The translations under genes were made by a program, and so were the position numbers. Shown here in pieces: positions 1-10,424 of a DNA stretch of 64,000 nt. The first letter of the stretch is position 1, and each line of letters begins with the position of its first letter. The notes beneath the pieces are model-generated. The model did not search any database. It was not told where the DNA came from and saw nothing but the letters and a program-made list of their open reading frames with translations. The stretch comes from Symsagittifera roscoffensis (lineage: Eukaryota > Xenacoelomorpha > Acoela > Convolutidae), in contig NC_087063.1 of the NCBI RefSeq assembly GCF_963678635.1, positions 85,936,069-86,000,068 of the forward strand, in the 5' to 3' direction.

Positions 1-3000
1 AATCTCCGGCAGAACCGGTTTATCAATTTGCATTTCATCTAGTGTGGGTCGCTCTGGAAAGTTCGAACAGCTCGAAAGCCCATCGTCCGTTTCTGACTTA
101 AGTGATTTGATAAGACCTGAAGAATCTTTTATTCTCTGCAATCGTCTCAAGATACAAATTTTGTCCCTGTGGTTGGGACAATCAACAACTTCATTTTGTT
201 TTGAGTTTTCAATTGTTTCATATCGAGTTTTAACCGGTAAAGCATATCCCAGCTTCCTCCCTCTCTGTATCGTGATCGGTATATCAAGGGTATTCAACAA
301 GACACTGACGCAGAGGCCGCTCTTCGTTATCGAAAATGATCTTCCTAAAACAGCAGCGCTTTGACTATTGGGATTCGGAACTATACACACTTGCTTGTTG
401 TCACTTAGTTCATTATAATTTTTCATCCTCAAGCTTACGATTGCCGCTTCATTAGCTTTTAACCTCACTCTCCTACTCAAGAATACCGGTGCTTTGTTTT
501 CATTCGCCATTATTAAATTTACCGGTTTGATTGCGTACCTCCTATCCGGGTTCCGTATCCTGAACATTGCATTATTTAGATCAATCGTTACGTCGAAATT
601 CCTGATGAAGTCTCTGCCCAAAATGAATTGGTCAGATTCATCTAGGTTTTCTACCACGATGAAGCTCATCCACAGGTTACGTTCCCCCAAATTGAGGGCT
701 ATTATCGGCGTCCTGCCCAGCACCCGTAGGGCCCCTTTGTTTGTAGCTGACAGCCGTATTCTCGAGTCTATCAAGTCACCTTTGTCAAAGCCCATCTTTT
801 CCCATGTTTCGATTGGTATGACGCTCAAGACTGCTCCCGTGTCAAGTAATCCACGCAACTGAGTCTTTTTGCCATTTATGTCTAGCACGTGCCCTGTCAC
901 GTCTGCTTCCGTCCCGATGTGCATTGCATCTTCTTCAAGCATGGCACAGTGTCCGATCGATCTTACTTTCAATTCTTCTTTCCCTACATAGATTTGTCCA
1001 ATTAGGTCTTCGTCGCATGTTATCATCGTCTTGGTATAGATGTTGATTCCATCTATATTTAGCATGACCTCGTGTGGACCATAAGCTTCAGTGTACCTAT
1101 TATCAACACGTACCGATTTGCTGCCCCCTCTCGTGAGTAGTGCCCTGAGCGCTCTAGAAGTCGTTTGTGGACTTATTCCACTCAAGTAGTCTGCATACAC
1201 GTCAATGTGCATTATCGTCTGGTCGCTCGGCTCGCTCAAGTTTCTGGTTACCTCGTGTCCGCCCACTGTGATTATCGACATTATTCTTGCTCCGATTTTC
1301 GATATTCCAAAAGGTTTACCTGTCACCATTTTCACGGTGTTACGATTCCCGGTCTTCATTGAGCCCGTTCTAGCCTCTGGTATTGAGTTCGATCCGGTTA
1401 ATGCTCCGTTAAAATTCTGTCTTTCGATCTCCAACTTTAGTCGTTGCTCTATTTCTTTCGCAGCCAGATCTTGTTTCACTTTGGCAATTGCTTCCGTCGC
1501 CGCTTTCTCATAATTTATCTCTAGAGAGCTTCCGGCCGCGGACTCTAACGCACCACTAACATGTGTAACAGCTTTCACTGTCTTCGTCGGCAATTCGGTG
1601 TTTGGTGCCCCCAAGTTCCTAGATTCAAACTCGTTTTGCCTGTTCCGCTGATTCTGCACCGCCGCTAATGCCAACTTATGTTTGGGGTGATTCTGGTCCT
1701 TGACCGCTTCCCAGAACAAGGGACAATCCATTCTGAAGTGCCCCTCCTGGTTACAGAAGAAGCATCTGGCGCCTATCTTGATGATCAAGCCATTATAGTA
1801 CTCGTGTTCCTCCATCTGGCTCATATCCTCTTCATCCGGTGCATAACCTAGGCTCTTCATGCCTTGTTTGTACGTTGTGCAGTCAGCCACATGATGATCC
1901 GCTGACCCGCAGTTCGCGCATGATCTGCGCTTGTCCATATCATCTCTAGGTTTGTACCATGATGACCTCTGGGGTTGGCTTCCCCCTTGCGTGTTCCTGT
2001 TTTCGGAATATGAGTACTTCTTAGGTTTCATCAGCATGTATTCTCTTGATTTCTGTCTCATTTCTTCTGGGGTGGGTGCGCTGTCCTTCGACAATGTGTA
2101 GTATGTTGCTAACATTGTCCTTAAGTCATCACTTTTCACCCCATCGATGAACTTCGAGGCAATGCTAAAGTTCCGTCTATTTGTCGACTCCTCTGGGTCA
2201 CTCCTCCTTCTCAAGCTCTCGAGGTCATCTAGGAACCGATCTATTGACTCGTCGTCCCTCTGCCTTCTCTTTTCAAATCGCATCATCGCTTGGTGACCCT
2301 TCATGCCTGACCCGAATCGATTCAGCAATATCTCGAAGATCTTGTCCGCGGTGTCACGTTCTTCCTCCTTCTTTGCGACCACGCATTTTAATGCCGTTCC
2401 TTCCAAGTTGCTCAGTATGGCTGTACATGCTTGTCTTTCGTCACTCAAGTTGTCTTGTTCTAGATGTAATCTCATCACTTCCACCCAAGTGTCAATGCAT
2501 CCATCGGAGTCGTCCTTGAATTCTTTTGGCTTCTTGAATGTCTTTCTTGATTTTCCCTCTCTCCTGTCGCTCGAGTCAGTGTTCCTCGTGGCGAAGGCCT
2601 CTAGAGTCCTGTTCATCATCTCCCAAGTGCTGGCCCATGTCATAGCATCCGGTCCTGTGTTGCTGTTAGCTGTTGAATCTCCCGGAGCAGTCGTTGTATT
2701 CGACGTTCCATTCTTCATTATTGTTTTCGCAGCTGTTGGTGCTATGCTTATCGCATCCCTGGTTAAGGGCAACGGTGTCGATTGCCGTTTGTTCCTTTGT
2801 GGTTCTACAAAGTCAACTCTGGTGCTTTGCGTACGATCCGCTGCCGGTCTTTCTTGTGGAGTAGAACCTCTCAAGATTGCATCCAACTTCGCCTGTATTG
2901 CACACGAACTCTCGGCTTGACTCTTGCTCATTGTGTCCATTCTCCTTTCCAGGCTCCCTAATTGGCTGTTGACATCATCATATCGGTTCTTCAACTGTTG

Positions 3001-3810
3001 CATGTCTGTTTTGATGTTCTTTTCTCGTTCTTCATTGGTGGCTTCTACCTTATCTGACATTTCCTTGAGTCTCTCATCTGTTGCCTTAGCTAGGTTAAAA
3101 TAACTGTCTAGATACTCGTGCTTGTTGTATCTTATCTCCTTTTTTATCACCTCTCTGTCTTCTTCACTGTGCTTAAGTCTTTTGTCAATCTGATTTAATT
3201 TCGCCAACAAGTCACCCAGCTCAATGTTAGTCTCTTCATGGTCAGCTGTCGGTCTCTCTTCGGCCGTAGCCTCTGCTTTAGCTTGTTCCTCTCTTGGATT
3301 GGCTTCTGAGGTCTTCGTGCTCACTGTCCCAAACGTTCGTGCTCTTTCTGCTTTTGGTTCTTCAGTCACGTTTTCTTTTGTTTTTATTCCGAACATTATT
3401 CCCAATTTTTCCGTAAAAGATGTCCTCTTTATTTGAGAGTCTTCTTTCACCGTTTCTTCGGTGTTGCCTATTGCATCTTCCGCGTCATCTATCGGTGAGA
3501 ACTCTATGGGTTTCTGGTTCGGTTCCTCTGCATTGGGCATTGGAGTTGACTCTGTCGCCATCTTCCTTGTTTCATCCACACTTTGATCGGGTGTCTCTAG
3601 ATCAATCTCGATGGTGGGTTCTACTCGCTCCCCTTCCGTGCCCTCTTTCGCCCTGTTCTCCGCTGTACTCCTTGTGCTGACCATGTTAACTGAAAAGTTC
3701 GTCTTCGTTATCTTTGGGCCCGTTGATGTCGTTCCGCGCAGCGATGAATTATATTTCGTGTTTGATCCACTTGACCTTTTTTCGAGCACCGGTACCCTAC
3801 TCCGCCTCAT
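1..3810 (-). CDS. gag-protease polyprotein of element A, partial (runs off left edge)
   Basis: I read this frame triplet by triplet on the minus strand from the ATG at 3810-3808 to base 1 and found no stop, giving 1270 open codons without a 3' end. In order: a charged, Ser/Thr-rich N-terminus; a region around residues 200-300 rich in Glu, Lys and Arg with coiled-coil character; a gag core; two CX2CX4HX4C zinc knuckles at about residues 631-644 (CANC...) and 683-696 (CFFC...); then an aspartic protease with DTG at about 990-992 and an ILGRDF motif near 1064-1069. Knuckles bind the genomic RNA and the protease cleaves the polyprotein. Gag and protease are fused in one frame here, unlike element B, where a stop and a -1 shift separate them. 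Length alone argues that this copy was recently functional. Confidence 0.88.
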   Translation of the reverse strand, partial: MRRSRVPVLEKRSSGSNTKYNSSLRGTTSTGPKITKTNFSVNMVSTRSTAENRAKEGTEGERVEPTIEIDLETPDQSVDETRKMATESTPMPNAEEPNQKPIEFSPIDDAEDAIGNTEETVKEDSQIKRTSFTEKLGIMFGIKTKENVTEEPKAERARTFGTVSTKTSEANPREEQAKAEATAEERPTADHEETNIELGDLLAKLNQIDKRLKHSEEDREVIKKEIRYNKHEYLDSYFNLAKATDERLKEMSDKVEATNEEREKNIKTDMQQLKNRYDDVNSQLGSLERRMDTMSKSQAESSCAIQAKLDAILRGSTPQERPAADRTQSTRVDFVEPQRNKRQSTPLPLTRDAISIAPTAAKTIMKNGTSNTTTAPGDSTANSNTGPDAMTWASTWEMMNRTLEAFATRNTDSSDRREGKSRKTFKKPKEFKDDSDGCIDTWVEVMRLHLEQDNLSDERQACTAILSNLEGTALKCVVAKKEEERDTADKIFEILLNRFGSGMKGHQAMMRFEKRRQRDDESIDRFLDDLESLRRRSDPEESTNRRNFSIASKFIDGVKSDDLRTMLATYYTLSKDSAPTPEEMRQKSREYMLMKPKKYSYSENRNTQGGSQPQRSSWYKPRDDMDKRRSCANCGSADHHVADCTTYKQGMKSLGYAPDEEDMSQMEEHEYYNGLIIKIGARCFFCNQEGHFRMDCPLFWEAVKDQNHPKHKLALAAVQNQRNRQNEFESRNLGAPNTELPTKTVKAVTHVSGALESAAGSSLEINYEKAATEAIAKVKQDLAAKEIEQRLKLEIERQNFNGALTGSNSIPEARTGSMKTGNRNTVKMVTGKPFGISKIGARIMSIITVGGHEVTRNLSEPSDQTIMHIDVYADYLSGISPQTTSRALRALLTRGGSKSVRVDNRYTEAYGPHEVMLNIDGINIYTKTMITCDEDLIGQIYVGKEELKVRSIGHCAMLEEDAMHIGTEADVTGHVLDINGKKTQLRGLLDTGAVLSVIPIETWEKMGFDKGDLIDSRIRLSATNKGALRVLGRTPIIALNLGERNLWMSFIVVENLDESDQFILGRDFIRNFDVTIDLNNAMFRIRNPDRRYAIKPVNLIMANENKAPVFLSRRVRLKANEAAIVSLRMKNYNELSDNKQVCIVPNPNSQSAAVLGRSFSITKSGLCVSVLLNTLDIPITIQRGRKLGYALPVKTRYETIENSKQNEVVDCPNHRDKICILRRLQRIKDSSGLIKSLKSETDDGLSSCSNFPERPTLDEMQIDKPVLPEI

Positions 3811-4077
3811 TATTTCTATTTACAACTGCTTCTATTTACAATTTTATTATATACACGATTCTATTCTAAGGGTAAAAAAAATATTTTTTGTGGTAACAAA
3901 TTCTGTACAACGTGTTAAAAACCTTGTCCAATTCTCTTTCTAAAACCTCCGAAAAATTTTCCTTAATTTGGTCTTAACCCTACCTATTTCGATTTGTCTT
4001 ATTCTGTCTTAAAACGCACTTGTTGTAATTTGACTTCAATTTCTATACCGTCCCAAGACTATTCGTCACTATCACAG

Positions 4078-4835
4078 TACTCTCCGTTAGTGTCCTAAGA
4101 CCCTTGTACCAAGACCACTGTTCCAAGACTAGTGTCCCAAGACTACTGTCCCAAGACCAGTGTCCCAAGGCTAGTGTCCCAAGACTACTGTCCCAAGGCT
4201 AGTGTCCCAAGGCTAGTGTCCCAAGACTACTGTCCCAAGGGTAGTGTCCCAAGACCAGTGTCCCAAGACTGCTGTCCCAAGACTAGTGTCCCAAGGCCAG
4301 TGTCCCAAGACCAGTGTCCCAAGGCTGGTATCCCAAGACTAGTGTCCCAAGACTAGTGTCCCAAGGGCAGTGTCCCAAGACCAGTGTCCCAAGGCTGGTG
4401 TCCCAAGACTAGTGTCCCAAGACTAGTGTCCCAAGACCACTGTCCCAAGACTGTCCCAAGACCACTGTCCCAAGACCCTGTCCCAAGACCACTGTCCCAA
4501 GACCCTGTCCCAAGACCCTGTCCCAAGACCACTGTCCCAAGACCACTGTCCCAAGACCCTGTCCCAAGACCACTGTCCCAAGACCACTGTCCCAAGACCC
4601 TGTCCCAAGACCCTGTCCCAAGACCACTGTCCCAAGACCCTGTCCCAAGACCCTGTCCCAAGACCACTGTCCCAAGACCACTGTCCCAAGACCCTGTCCC
4701 AAGACCACTGTCCCAAGACCACTGTCCCAAGACCCTGTCCCAAGACCACTGTCCCAAGACCCTGTCCCAAGACCACTGTCCCAAGACCCTGTCCCAAGAC
4801 CACTATCCCAAGACTGCTCTGTCCCAAGACTTCTT
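4078..4835. repeat. Minisatellite built on GTCCCAAGACC
   Basis: More than 50 tandem copies of a 11-14 bp unit with core GTCCCAAG, in variants such as GTCCCAAGACCACT, GTCCCAAGACCCT and GTCCCAAGACTA. The left part (to about 4440) is more heterogeneous; the right part is very regular, alternating ACCACT and ACCCT spacers. It lies inside the leader of element A. Confidence 0.92.
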
Positions 4836-5672
4836 CGGTCTTGTCCCAGTACTCGTCACGGAGTGTCTTCCTCGTTGTAGGGTCTTCTTGAACCACCGTA
4901 CCTTGTACCACCACTCAAGCTCTAGTAAAATTTTCCCAAAAACCCTCTCTTAAAAGCCAAATGCTGACCCCCTCTTCTTTTTGGTTGTTTCTATTTCAAT
5001 GTAGGTGCGCAGGTATCTTGTGATCACCTGTTCGTATAAAACCAAACACAAATCCTCAATAAAATGCAACAAAAATTTCAAGTAAGAAAAATAATAAAAA
5101 CAGAAAAATGAGCCCACCTAAAATTTAAAGGTGACCAATGTCTACCTTTCGTCTAAAAAAATTGTCTGGTACCTAATTGCCACGCGTTTTCCTCCCCCCA
5201 CTAGTGATCTTATGGGGTATCACAAAAGCTGTCTATATCCGGTCCCCCCTACCAAACCAACCAGCGTACCAGTCTTAACTCGAGTTGAATTTTGGATCTC
5301 CACCTAATATTACCAACGCGTGTTAATTTCTAATGTAACTAAGTCAACGATGTCGACTAATTAGTTACTCTATTTTCCCCCTTTTTACAATTTACAACCG
5401 CCAACCTCTAACTTAACCAGTCCCCCTTCTAACCTCCCCCCTTTCTAGCCCCCCTTCTTAAGCCTAAAAATTACTTTAAGCGCCGGGTGCTAAACCTCTC
5501 AAGAGAAAACCGTAGACCTGTTTCCAGGCCTGCTCAAGTAAAAACGTTCCTCAAAACTGGGGGATTTCGCTTATCCAATTTTACACTTATCTCCTATAAT
5601 GTAATGTGGATTCTAACGATACCCGTTCTGCCCAACTTGAGAACTCGAGAATTGCCAAATCCTTCTTGGCTG

Positions 5673-5866
5673 CTTTCCCACTCGACTGGTCACCTGTTCC
5701 AGTCCAGTCTCCTATTGGTTCAGCTCAAGTGTCCCTGAACCACTTTCCCACTCGGCTGGTCACCTCTTCCAGTCAAGTCTCCTATTGGTTCAGCTCAAGT
5801 GTCCCTGAACCACTTTCCCACTCGGCTGGTCACCTCTTCCAGTCAAGTCTCCTATTGGTCCAGCTA
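5673..5866. repeat. Three tandem copies of a 70 bp unit
   Basis: Units start at 5681, 5751 and 5821, each with CTCG(A/G)CTGGTCACC near its left end and TCTCCTATTGGT in the middle. The second and third are almost identical and the first differs at a few bases. The array lies in the leader of element A, between the minisatellite and the PBS. Confidence 0.85.
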
Positions 5867-6328
5867 AGTTCCAACCTATCTGAAAACCCTTGACAACGCC
5901 CCACACTCGGGCACTTTATTACGGTTACTGGGTTAAATTGCTAGGTTGATCTAAACGATCGAACTTATAAAACAGTATGGGTATACTATTTAATTAATAC
6001 AAAGGTTTGATCCAACTGATCTGGTGTCAAAGTCACTGTCTTTTTTCGTTTTATGGTTTTTGTTCCTTTTTCTATTCTTTTTTGGTTTTTGTTTTGCTTT
6101 TTGTCTTTTTGCTCGTGTTTTTGTCTCCCTAGTTGCCCCCCTTTACTCGGTTAGCTAAGCCTCGTTCGGAGAGCGTACCAGGAAATTTTCTCGAGTTTTC
6201 TTAAAAAGCTATCACGGTACAACCGGAAGGTTTGCACGTTCCTGTCGAACCGTACCGCCGGTACTCTAGAATGGGCATTCAGCCCGAAGCTGTCTCAAGT
6301 GGGTTCGACTCCGTAGTCTTGATGTCGT

Positions 6329-6346
6329 AAACACCCAGGAGCGCCA
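6329..6346 (-). promoter_or_regulatory. Candidate primer-binding site of element A
   Basis: On the minus strand, 11 nt after the LTR end, the sequence reads TGGCGCTCCTGGGTGTTT. It starts with TGG, as a site pairing with a tRNA CCA tail should, and recurs next to the LTR of element B with one change in the first 15 bases, although the LTRs have diverged. I could not name the tRNA. Confidence 0.6.
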
Positions 6347-6357
6347 TAAAAACACTA

Positions 6358-7138
6358 TGTAACATTCGTCTACTACAGTCACACATGAGGCTTAAGAAAA
6401 ATAGGCCCTGTAACTATTGGCTCGGGAGTCAGGGACACTATCTCTTGTGTTTTTCCGCCTCAAATCAGTCGGAGCCAATTCGGTTCGCTTGTGACATGAG
6501 ACTACGACCCGCTACTGCTTAAGGCTACTACCAAAATATCCCCCCACTCTAGAATTAGAAACGTCCCCATACTTAGGTCTCTAGATACCCAAAATACATG
6601 AACGCCGTTAAAAACCGGGTCGGAACAATCCGTTAAGTTGCTTTTTTATTAGACAGTGGAACTTTGATCCATTTCAGATGGATCAACCTAAAACTCGCCT
6701 TACCTCAACATAACAATCATAAAACACACTCTAGAAATTTAAATTAAGGACTCACATGTTGATGCGCTCAAGCACAGGAAGTAATTAAATGGGTGAGCAA
6801 CTCTAGAATTAACTAAGGTAACTAGATAAGTTCAATGTTTATCAGTTTGAATGGTAAGGGTAAGTTTGAACTCAAGAACGAAGTTTTATGTGGACCATTG
6901 GGACACTCAAGCTGTCCACCTTTCCGTCGAAGGTTCACTCTGGTCCAGTTCGAATAATTACTCTCTCGGGAATACTCTGTCTTCTATTTCAGATAGGACA
7001 GCTCTACTCTTGTTCACTATGATGGAAATTGCGAATAGCAATTTCCCACTCGTTTTTATCTGACAACTTTCCCGCAATTGTTCTAAAATTGTTCTCTTTT
7101 CTTTTTCTGATTTTCAGTTCTCGCGAGAAAATCGTGCA
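6358..7138 (-). repeat. 5' LTR of element A (right end uncertain)
   Basis: Starts with TGTAACATTCG on the plus strand, the same 11 bp that begin both LTR copies of element B, so on the element's strand it ends in TGTTACA. It also shares GATGGATCAACCT (near 6676) with the element B LTR (near 38306). The right end is placed at a CA just before recognisable Polinton capsid sequence. At ~780 bp this would be half the length inferred for the element B LTR, so the end could be wrong or the LTR truncated. Confidence 0.5.
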
Positions 7139-8240
7139 TGACATGTTCCATTCGAAATTTTAAAAATTTAAATTTCACTCCAAAATCAAGTGTTTTCTGC
7201 TCTTCTCAAGGTCAAACTTCCAAATATGACGGACTGGCACATTCATCTTTATTTTCCGAAAGCACAATGTCCTTGAATGGAGAAAAAATTTCAACAACCA
7301 ATGCCAATTTTGCCCATAAGAGTTTCATTGAGACCGAATTTTCACATGGTAATGATGCAAAGAAAACATGGCTTGCTTGTAAAGGTTATTATTATGAAGA
7401 TAATCCATCAGGTATTGATGGTGCTAATGGGCGAGCTGAAGATGTTGCGTAACGTAAGCGAATCGTAGCTGCGTCAAGTGAGTTCCGTCTTTTGGTAAAA
7501 CTGCTTGTGATTTTTTATCATGTGACAAACATCTTATCAGCGGTGTTACAATTAGACTTTCTCTGAGACGATCTGCTAATGACTCTGTTATCATGTCCGA
7601 GCATCGAGATAAACATGACTGAGTTGAAATCACTGAGGCTAACCTATATGTGCGCAAAATGACAGTAACCCATTTTGTGCTATCGTCGATAGAAAAAATT
7701 CTGTTGAAAACACCCGCAATATACTATTATGCTGAAGTTTGGCCTGGTGTGCAAAGCTGGCGACAAGAAGACGTTTTTGCCAAAGAGCCAGTTCGTTGAA
7801 TGATTTTGACAATGAGCTCGAATACAGCATACCTGGGAACTAATCGAACAAACCCGTTTCATTATCAAAAATTTCAGCTGAATGAAATCATTGTATACCG
7901 AAACGGTCTACCCATTGCAGGTACTCCTGTGTCAGCGACTGATAACAAAAAAATATACTATAACACATTGGAAGCTCTAGACTTTGTTTTTAACAATAGT
8001 CATGGAATCAATTCGGCTAATTATCCTAATCATTATATTATGGCATTTGATCTCACATCTACTCAGGAGGCTTCACATGACTTTATTCATCCTGAATTGA
8101 CCAATTGCACCATTTCAGTACAACTGAAGTTTAATGCACCGCTGGGGGAAAATGTGGAGTTACTTTTCATGGGAGAGCGTGCATCAACAGTTTACGTGCG
8201 TTCCGATAGAAAAATAGCTAAAAACACTCTAATGAACTGA
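7138..8240 (+). pseudogene. Polinton/Maverick major capsid protein, decayed, 5'-truncated
   Basis: Two conserved blocks of the Polinton double jelly-roll capsid protein are visible. In 7138-7452, SLNGEKISTTNANFAHKSF and the following IETEFSHG...AKKTWLACKGYYY match the family block around its first jelly roll. In 7800-8240, FQLNEIIVYRNGLPIAG, then a YPNHYIMAFDLT region, then VQLKFNAPLGENVELLFMGE match the C-terminal jelly roll. The middle (7452-7800) reads as capsid in shifted frames (RKRIVAASSEFRLLVKL) with stops, so the gene is broken. The N-terminus is missing exactly where the LTR of element A begins, consistent with insertion or deletion there. The protein would form virion capsomers of a Polinton virus-like element. 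Confidence 0.8.
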
Positions 8241-8269
8241 ATCTGAATTAAATGGACAATTTGAGGTTA

Positions 8270-8690
8270 CTGAGCTTATTAACCGATGCAAGCTTTTGAA
8301 ACATCGATTTAGAGGCTTTTTTCCAGCTAACTTAGCATTTAGAACAATACTGAAACGTGACAATACTTTTATGATGGTGAATACATCCAACTCAGACCAG
8401 CCAGGAACCCACTGGTTACTATTCGCTTAAGCTAGTGGTCACATTTTTTGCAGATCCTTTTGGACAAGGAATACACAACTATCCACATGTTTACAAATAC
8501 ATGAGATATTCTATTCATTAAGGAAACCAAATACTGATAAACAAGTCCATCCAATCAGCTAACTCGGTCTTGTGTGGACTTTTTTGTATTTATGTTGCTC
8601 ATGTTATAATTTCATCCAAACTTCCTATAGGTTTCAAACTAAACGATCATGACATGATGCGCTTTGCTAAACATATGATGTTATAAAAAT
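8270..8690 (+). pseudogene. Polinton adenain-like cysteine protease, decayed
   Basis: Follows the capsid gene on the same strand. One frame gives a block with DQPGTHWLLF, the His-containing motif of the Polinton/adenovirus maturation protease. A stop and frame change follow, then an Asp-containing stretch (FADPFG) and finally SVLCGLFCIYVAH, where the Cys would be the nucleophile and the pattern fits the C-terminal helix. His, Asp and Cys appear in the family's order. Interrupted by stops (for example near 8429), so not functional as read. In intact elements it cleaves capsid precursors. Confidence 0.65.
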
Positions 8691-8759
8691 GAAATACTGA
8701 TGAATTTCTATAATGATCTATGATTGGTTTTGTTACGAACTACTTTTTTTTGCTAGAAC

Positions 8760-9903
8760 ACTTGCCTCTGGTGTTATCTCAGGCTCTAGGAAACGTTTTC
8801 AGAATTTGATTATTTTTTCCATTAAAAATTTATCAAACGAAGTATCTGAATCAATCTCTAAACTATCGTATCCACTCAAAATAATATCAACAATTTTAAA
8901 ATACTCGGCGGCATTATCACCATTCAAAATATTAATGAAGCGTTCAATTGTTACTTTAGTGATTAAATCAGTTTGAGTTTAAATGGATCGAGTTTGTAAA
9001 GCGAAGAAAACGTGTGGCAATCTTCTTCGTAGAGGAGCACCGCCAATGTCAGTTGAAGTGTTAATAGAATTGTTGTAGTTGACAGGTACAACGAAAGTGG
9101 TTGAGGTCAGCTGGTTCACTACGTCAACACATTCTTTTGTTAATTCGATGAGAACATGGATGTGGGGATGATCATTGTCGAGCAATTGGGTGCAAGACTC
9201 GTTCTGAGTTGAGTGGGTTGCAAATGCAAAATTTGTGTTTAGAGGGACTTGTGAGATGTCGGGTTCGTTGCTTAGAATAAAAAGGTTAAAATTCTTTAGA
9301 AATTTTTGAAAAAATTCAGGTGACTGCTCATACATTGCTTCAACCATTCTGCTGGTTAATCATTTTGTTCAAACGTTTTTTTCCTTTTTCAGGCAACTCT
9401 ACACTTTTTATTAATCGAGTATTCATCATCCGCATCGCTTTCATCATCACTTTCAGCACATTCTTTTCGGGACAGACTGATCGTTTTGACCTGTATATTT
9501 TTTTATGATGTTTATCATTTGCAGCTGAGGATGAGGAGGAGGAGGAGAAAGAAGAAATCTTTTCACCGGTTTGTTTTTTAATCATTTATTTAAATTTTTG
9601 AATAATTATCGGCCAAACAATCAATTTCTCTTGTCGCCAAGGTCACTGCTTGATAACACTTAAACACGCCATCTACATTCTTTTTATACAACTATATTGT
9701 AATATTTGTAGCTGTTTTGTCAAAAGTTTTCGTACAATGCGTTTTTCTCCCGAAGATTTATCTTGAAAATCATCGTAAATGTCTGCATCATTTTCTAGCG
9801 ACGAGTACATAGCGGTGGTGGTGACTGTAGTGACTTGTTGGTTGAACTGTTTTATGGGAGAGTAAAATGAATAATGAATTGGATAGAAGATAAACAATCT
9901 CAA
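8760..9903 (-). pseudogene. Unidentified minus-strand gene fragments inside the Polinton
   Basis: Several minus-strand stretches look coding and may be pieces of one gene. 9903-9673 has a short frame with an acidic ENDADIYDDFQDKSSGEK region. 9585-9340 has a Ser run and basic segment, with an alternative frame giving an acidic ESDDESDADDEYSINKK. 9347-8979 contains HPHIHVLIELTKE. 8975-8760 reads LITKVTIERFINILNGDN and a hydrophilic continuation. Frames change between pieces, so the gene is broken or spliced. HPHIHVLI resembles the His-hydrophobic-His motif of rolling-circle replication proteins, but no second motif or nearby catalytic Tyr was found, so function stays open. Confidence 0.35.
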
Positions 9904-10424
9904 TGGGTTTATTTTTATGGGGCCCCTTCAGCCTGTAGCGGGAGAAATTAATAAGTTTTTGCGGTTCGAATTTTATGGGATAGCAAAATGTTTATTGCAT
10001 GTCTCATTTCTGTCTGGCAAGTCCTGAATGGGCCATAAATCTCAGTTAATGTTACATCTTGGCATGCATGTACTCACTTTGAAGTGGAGAGCTTATAGAG
10101 AGCTTTTAATCTAAAATAAGTGGAGAGCTTTTAATCTAAAATATAGATTAAAAGCTATAGGGCACACCTTTAGACCACCCACAACCAAAACGGCCACCCA
10201 CAACCCTTATACGTTTTTTCGAATTTATATGCTACTTATTTTCATTTTCTCAACCTCATTCAAACAACTCAGTTGAAACTCAGCTTCTGAAGAAGGAACA
10301 AATTCAAATTGTAACCATGACGAGTCCTCTGCAAGTAATTTCGACTTCGGAAACTGAGCGAACGATAATCCACCAAAAGTAAATGAGAGAAACGATCGTC
10401 ATTGTGCAGCAACAACGGTAGAGA
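9904..10424. other. Noncoding stretch with short repeats and a perfect hairpin
   Basis: No gene seen. GAGAGCTTTTAATCTAAAAT-like phrases repeat near 10090-10140. Positions 10126-10156 form a perfect hairpin with 13 bp arms (AGCTTTTAATCTA) and a 5 nt loop. It may be a remnant of a small inverted-repeat element. Confidence 0.4.

Larger units (their letters stand above)
3811..6328 (-). other. Long untranslated leader of element A
   Basis: About 2.5 kb lies between the primer-binding site and the gag start with no convincing coding sequence. It holds a minisatellite (4078-4835), a 70 bp tandem triplication (5673-5866) and a T-rich stretch near 6035-6125, which is A-rich in the transcript. Element B has a leader of similar length with a comparable T-rich stretch near 60380-60490. 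The overlapping minus-strand frames at 4353-4914 are translations of the minisatellite, not genes. Confidence 0.6.
1..7138 (-). mobile_element. LTR retroelement A (Ty3/Gypsy-like), 5' portion, cut by window edge
   Basis: Minus-strand retroelement read from right to left: an LTR beginning TGTAACATTCG on the plus strand at 6358, a primer-binding-site candidate at 6346, a ~2.5 kb leader rich in tandem repeats, then a gag-protease reading frame running off the left edge. It is related to element B at 37970-61782: same LTR terminus, same PBS core, similar sequence next to the PBS (a GGAAGG-containing block near 6220), same gag zinc knuckles and protease. The proteins are clearly diverged, so it is a separate family of the same lineage and not a recent copy. 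The right boundary near 7138 is inferred from a terminal CA and the start of Polinton capsid sequence; reverse transcriptase and the 3' LTR lie outside the window. Confidence 0.8.

Noticed and set aside
4132-4953. Overlapping frames translating to SQD.CPK and LGQWSWD repeats
   Set aside because: The GTCCCAAGACC minisatellite stays open in several frames on both strands, with no non-repeat coding sequence attached.
6290-6346. tRNA-like 3' half (GGGTTCGACTCC followed by ...GCGCCA) beside the element A LTR
   Set aside because: The spacing between the T-arm-like part and the CCA end is too long for a tRNA, and no anticodon or D arm is present. The CCA part is better explained as the primer-binding site complement.
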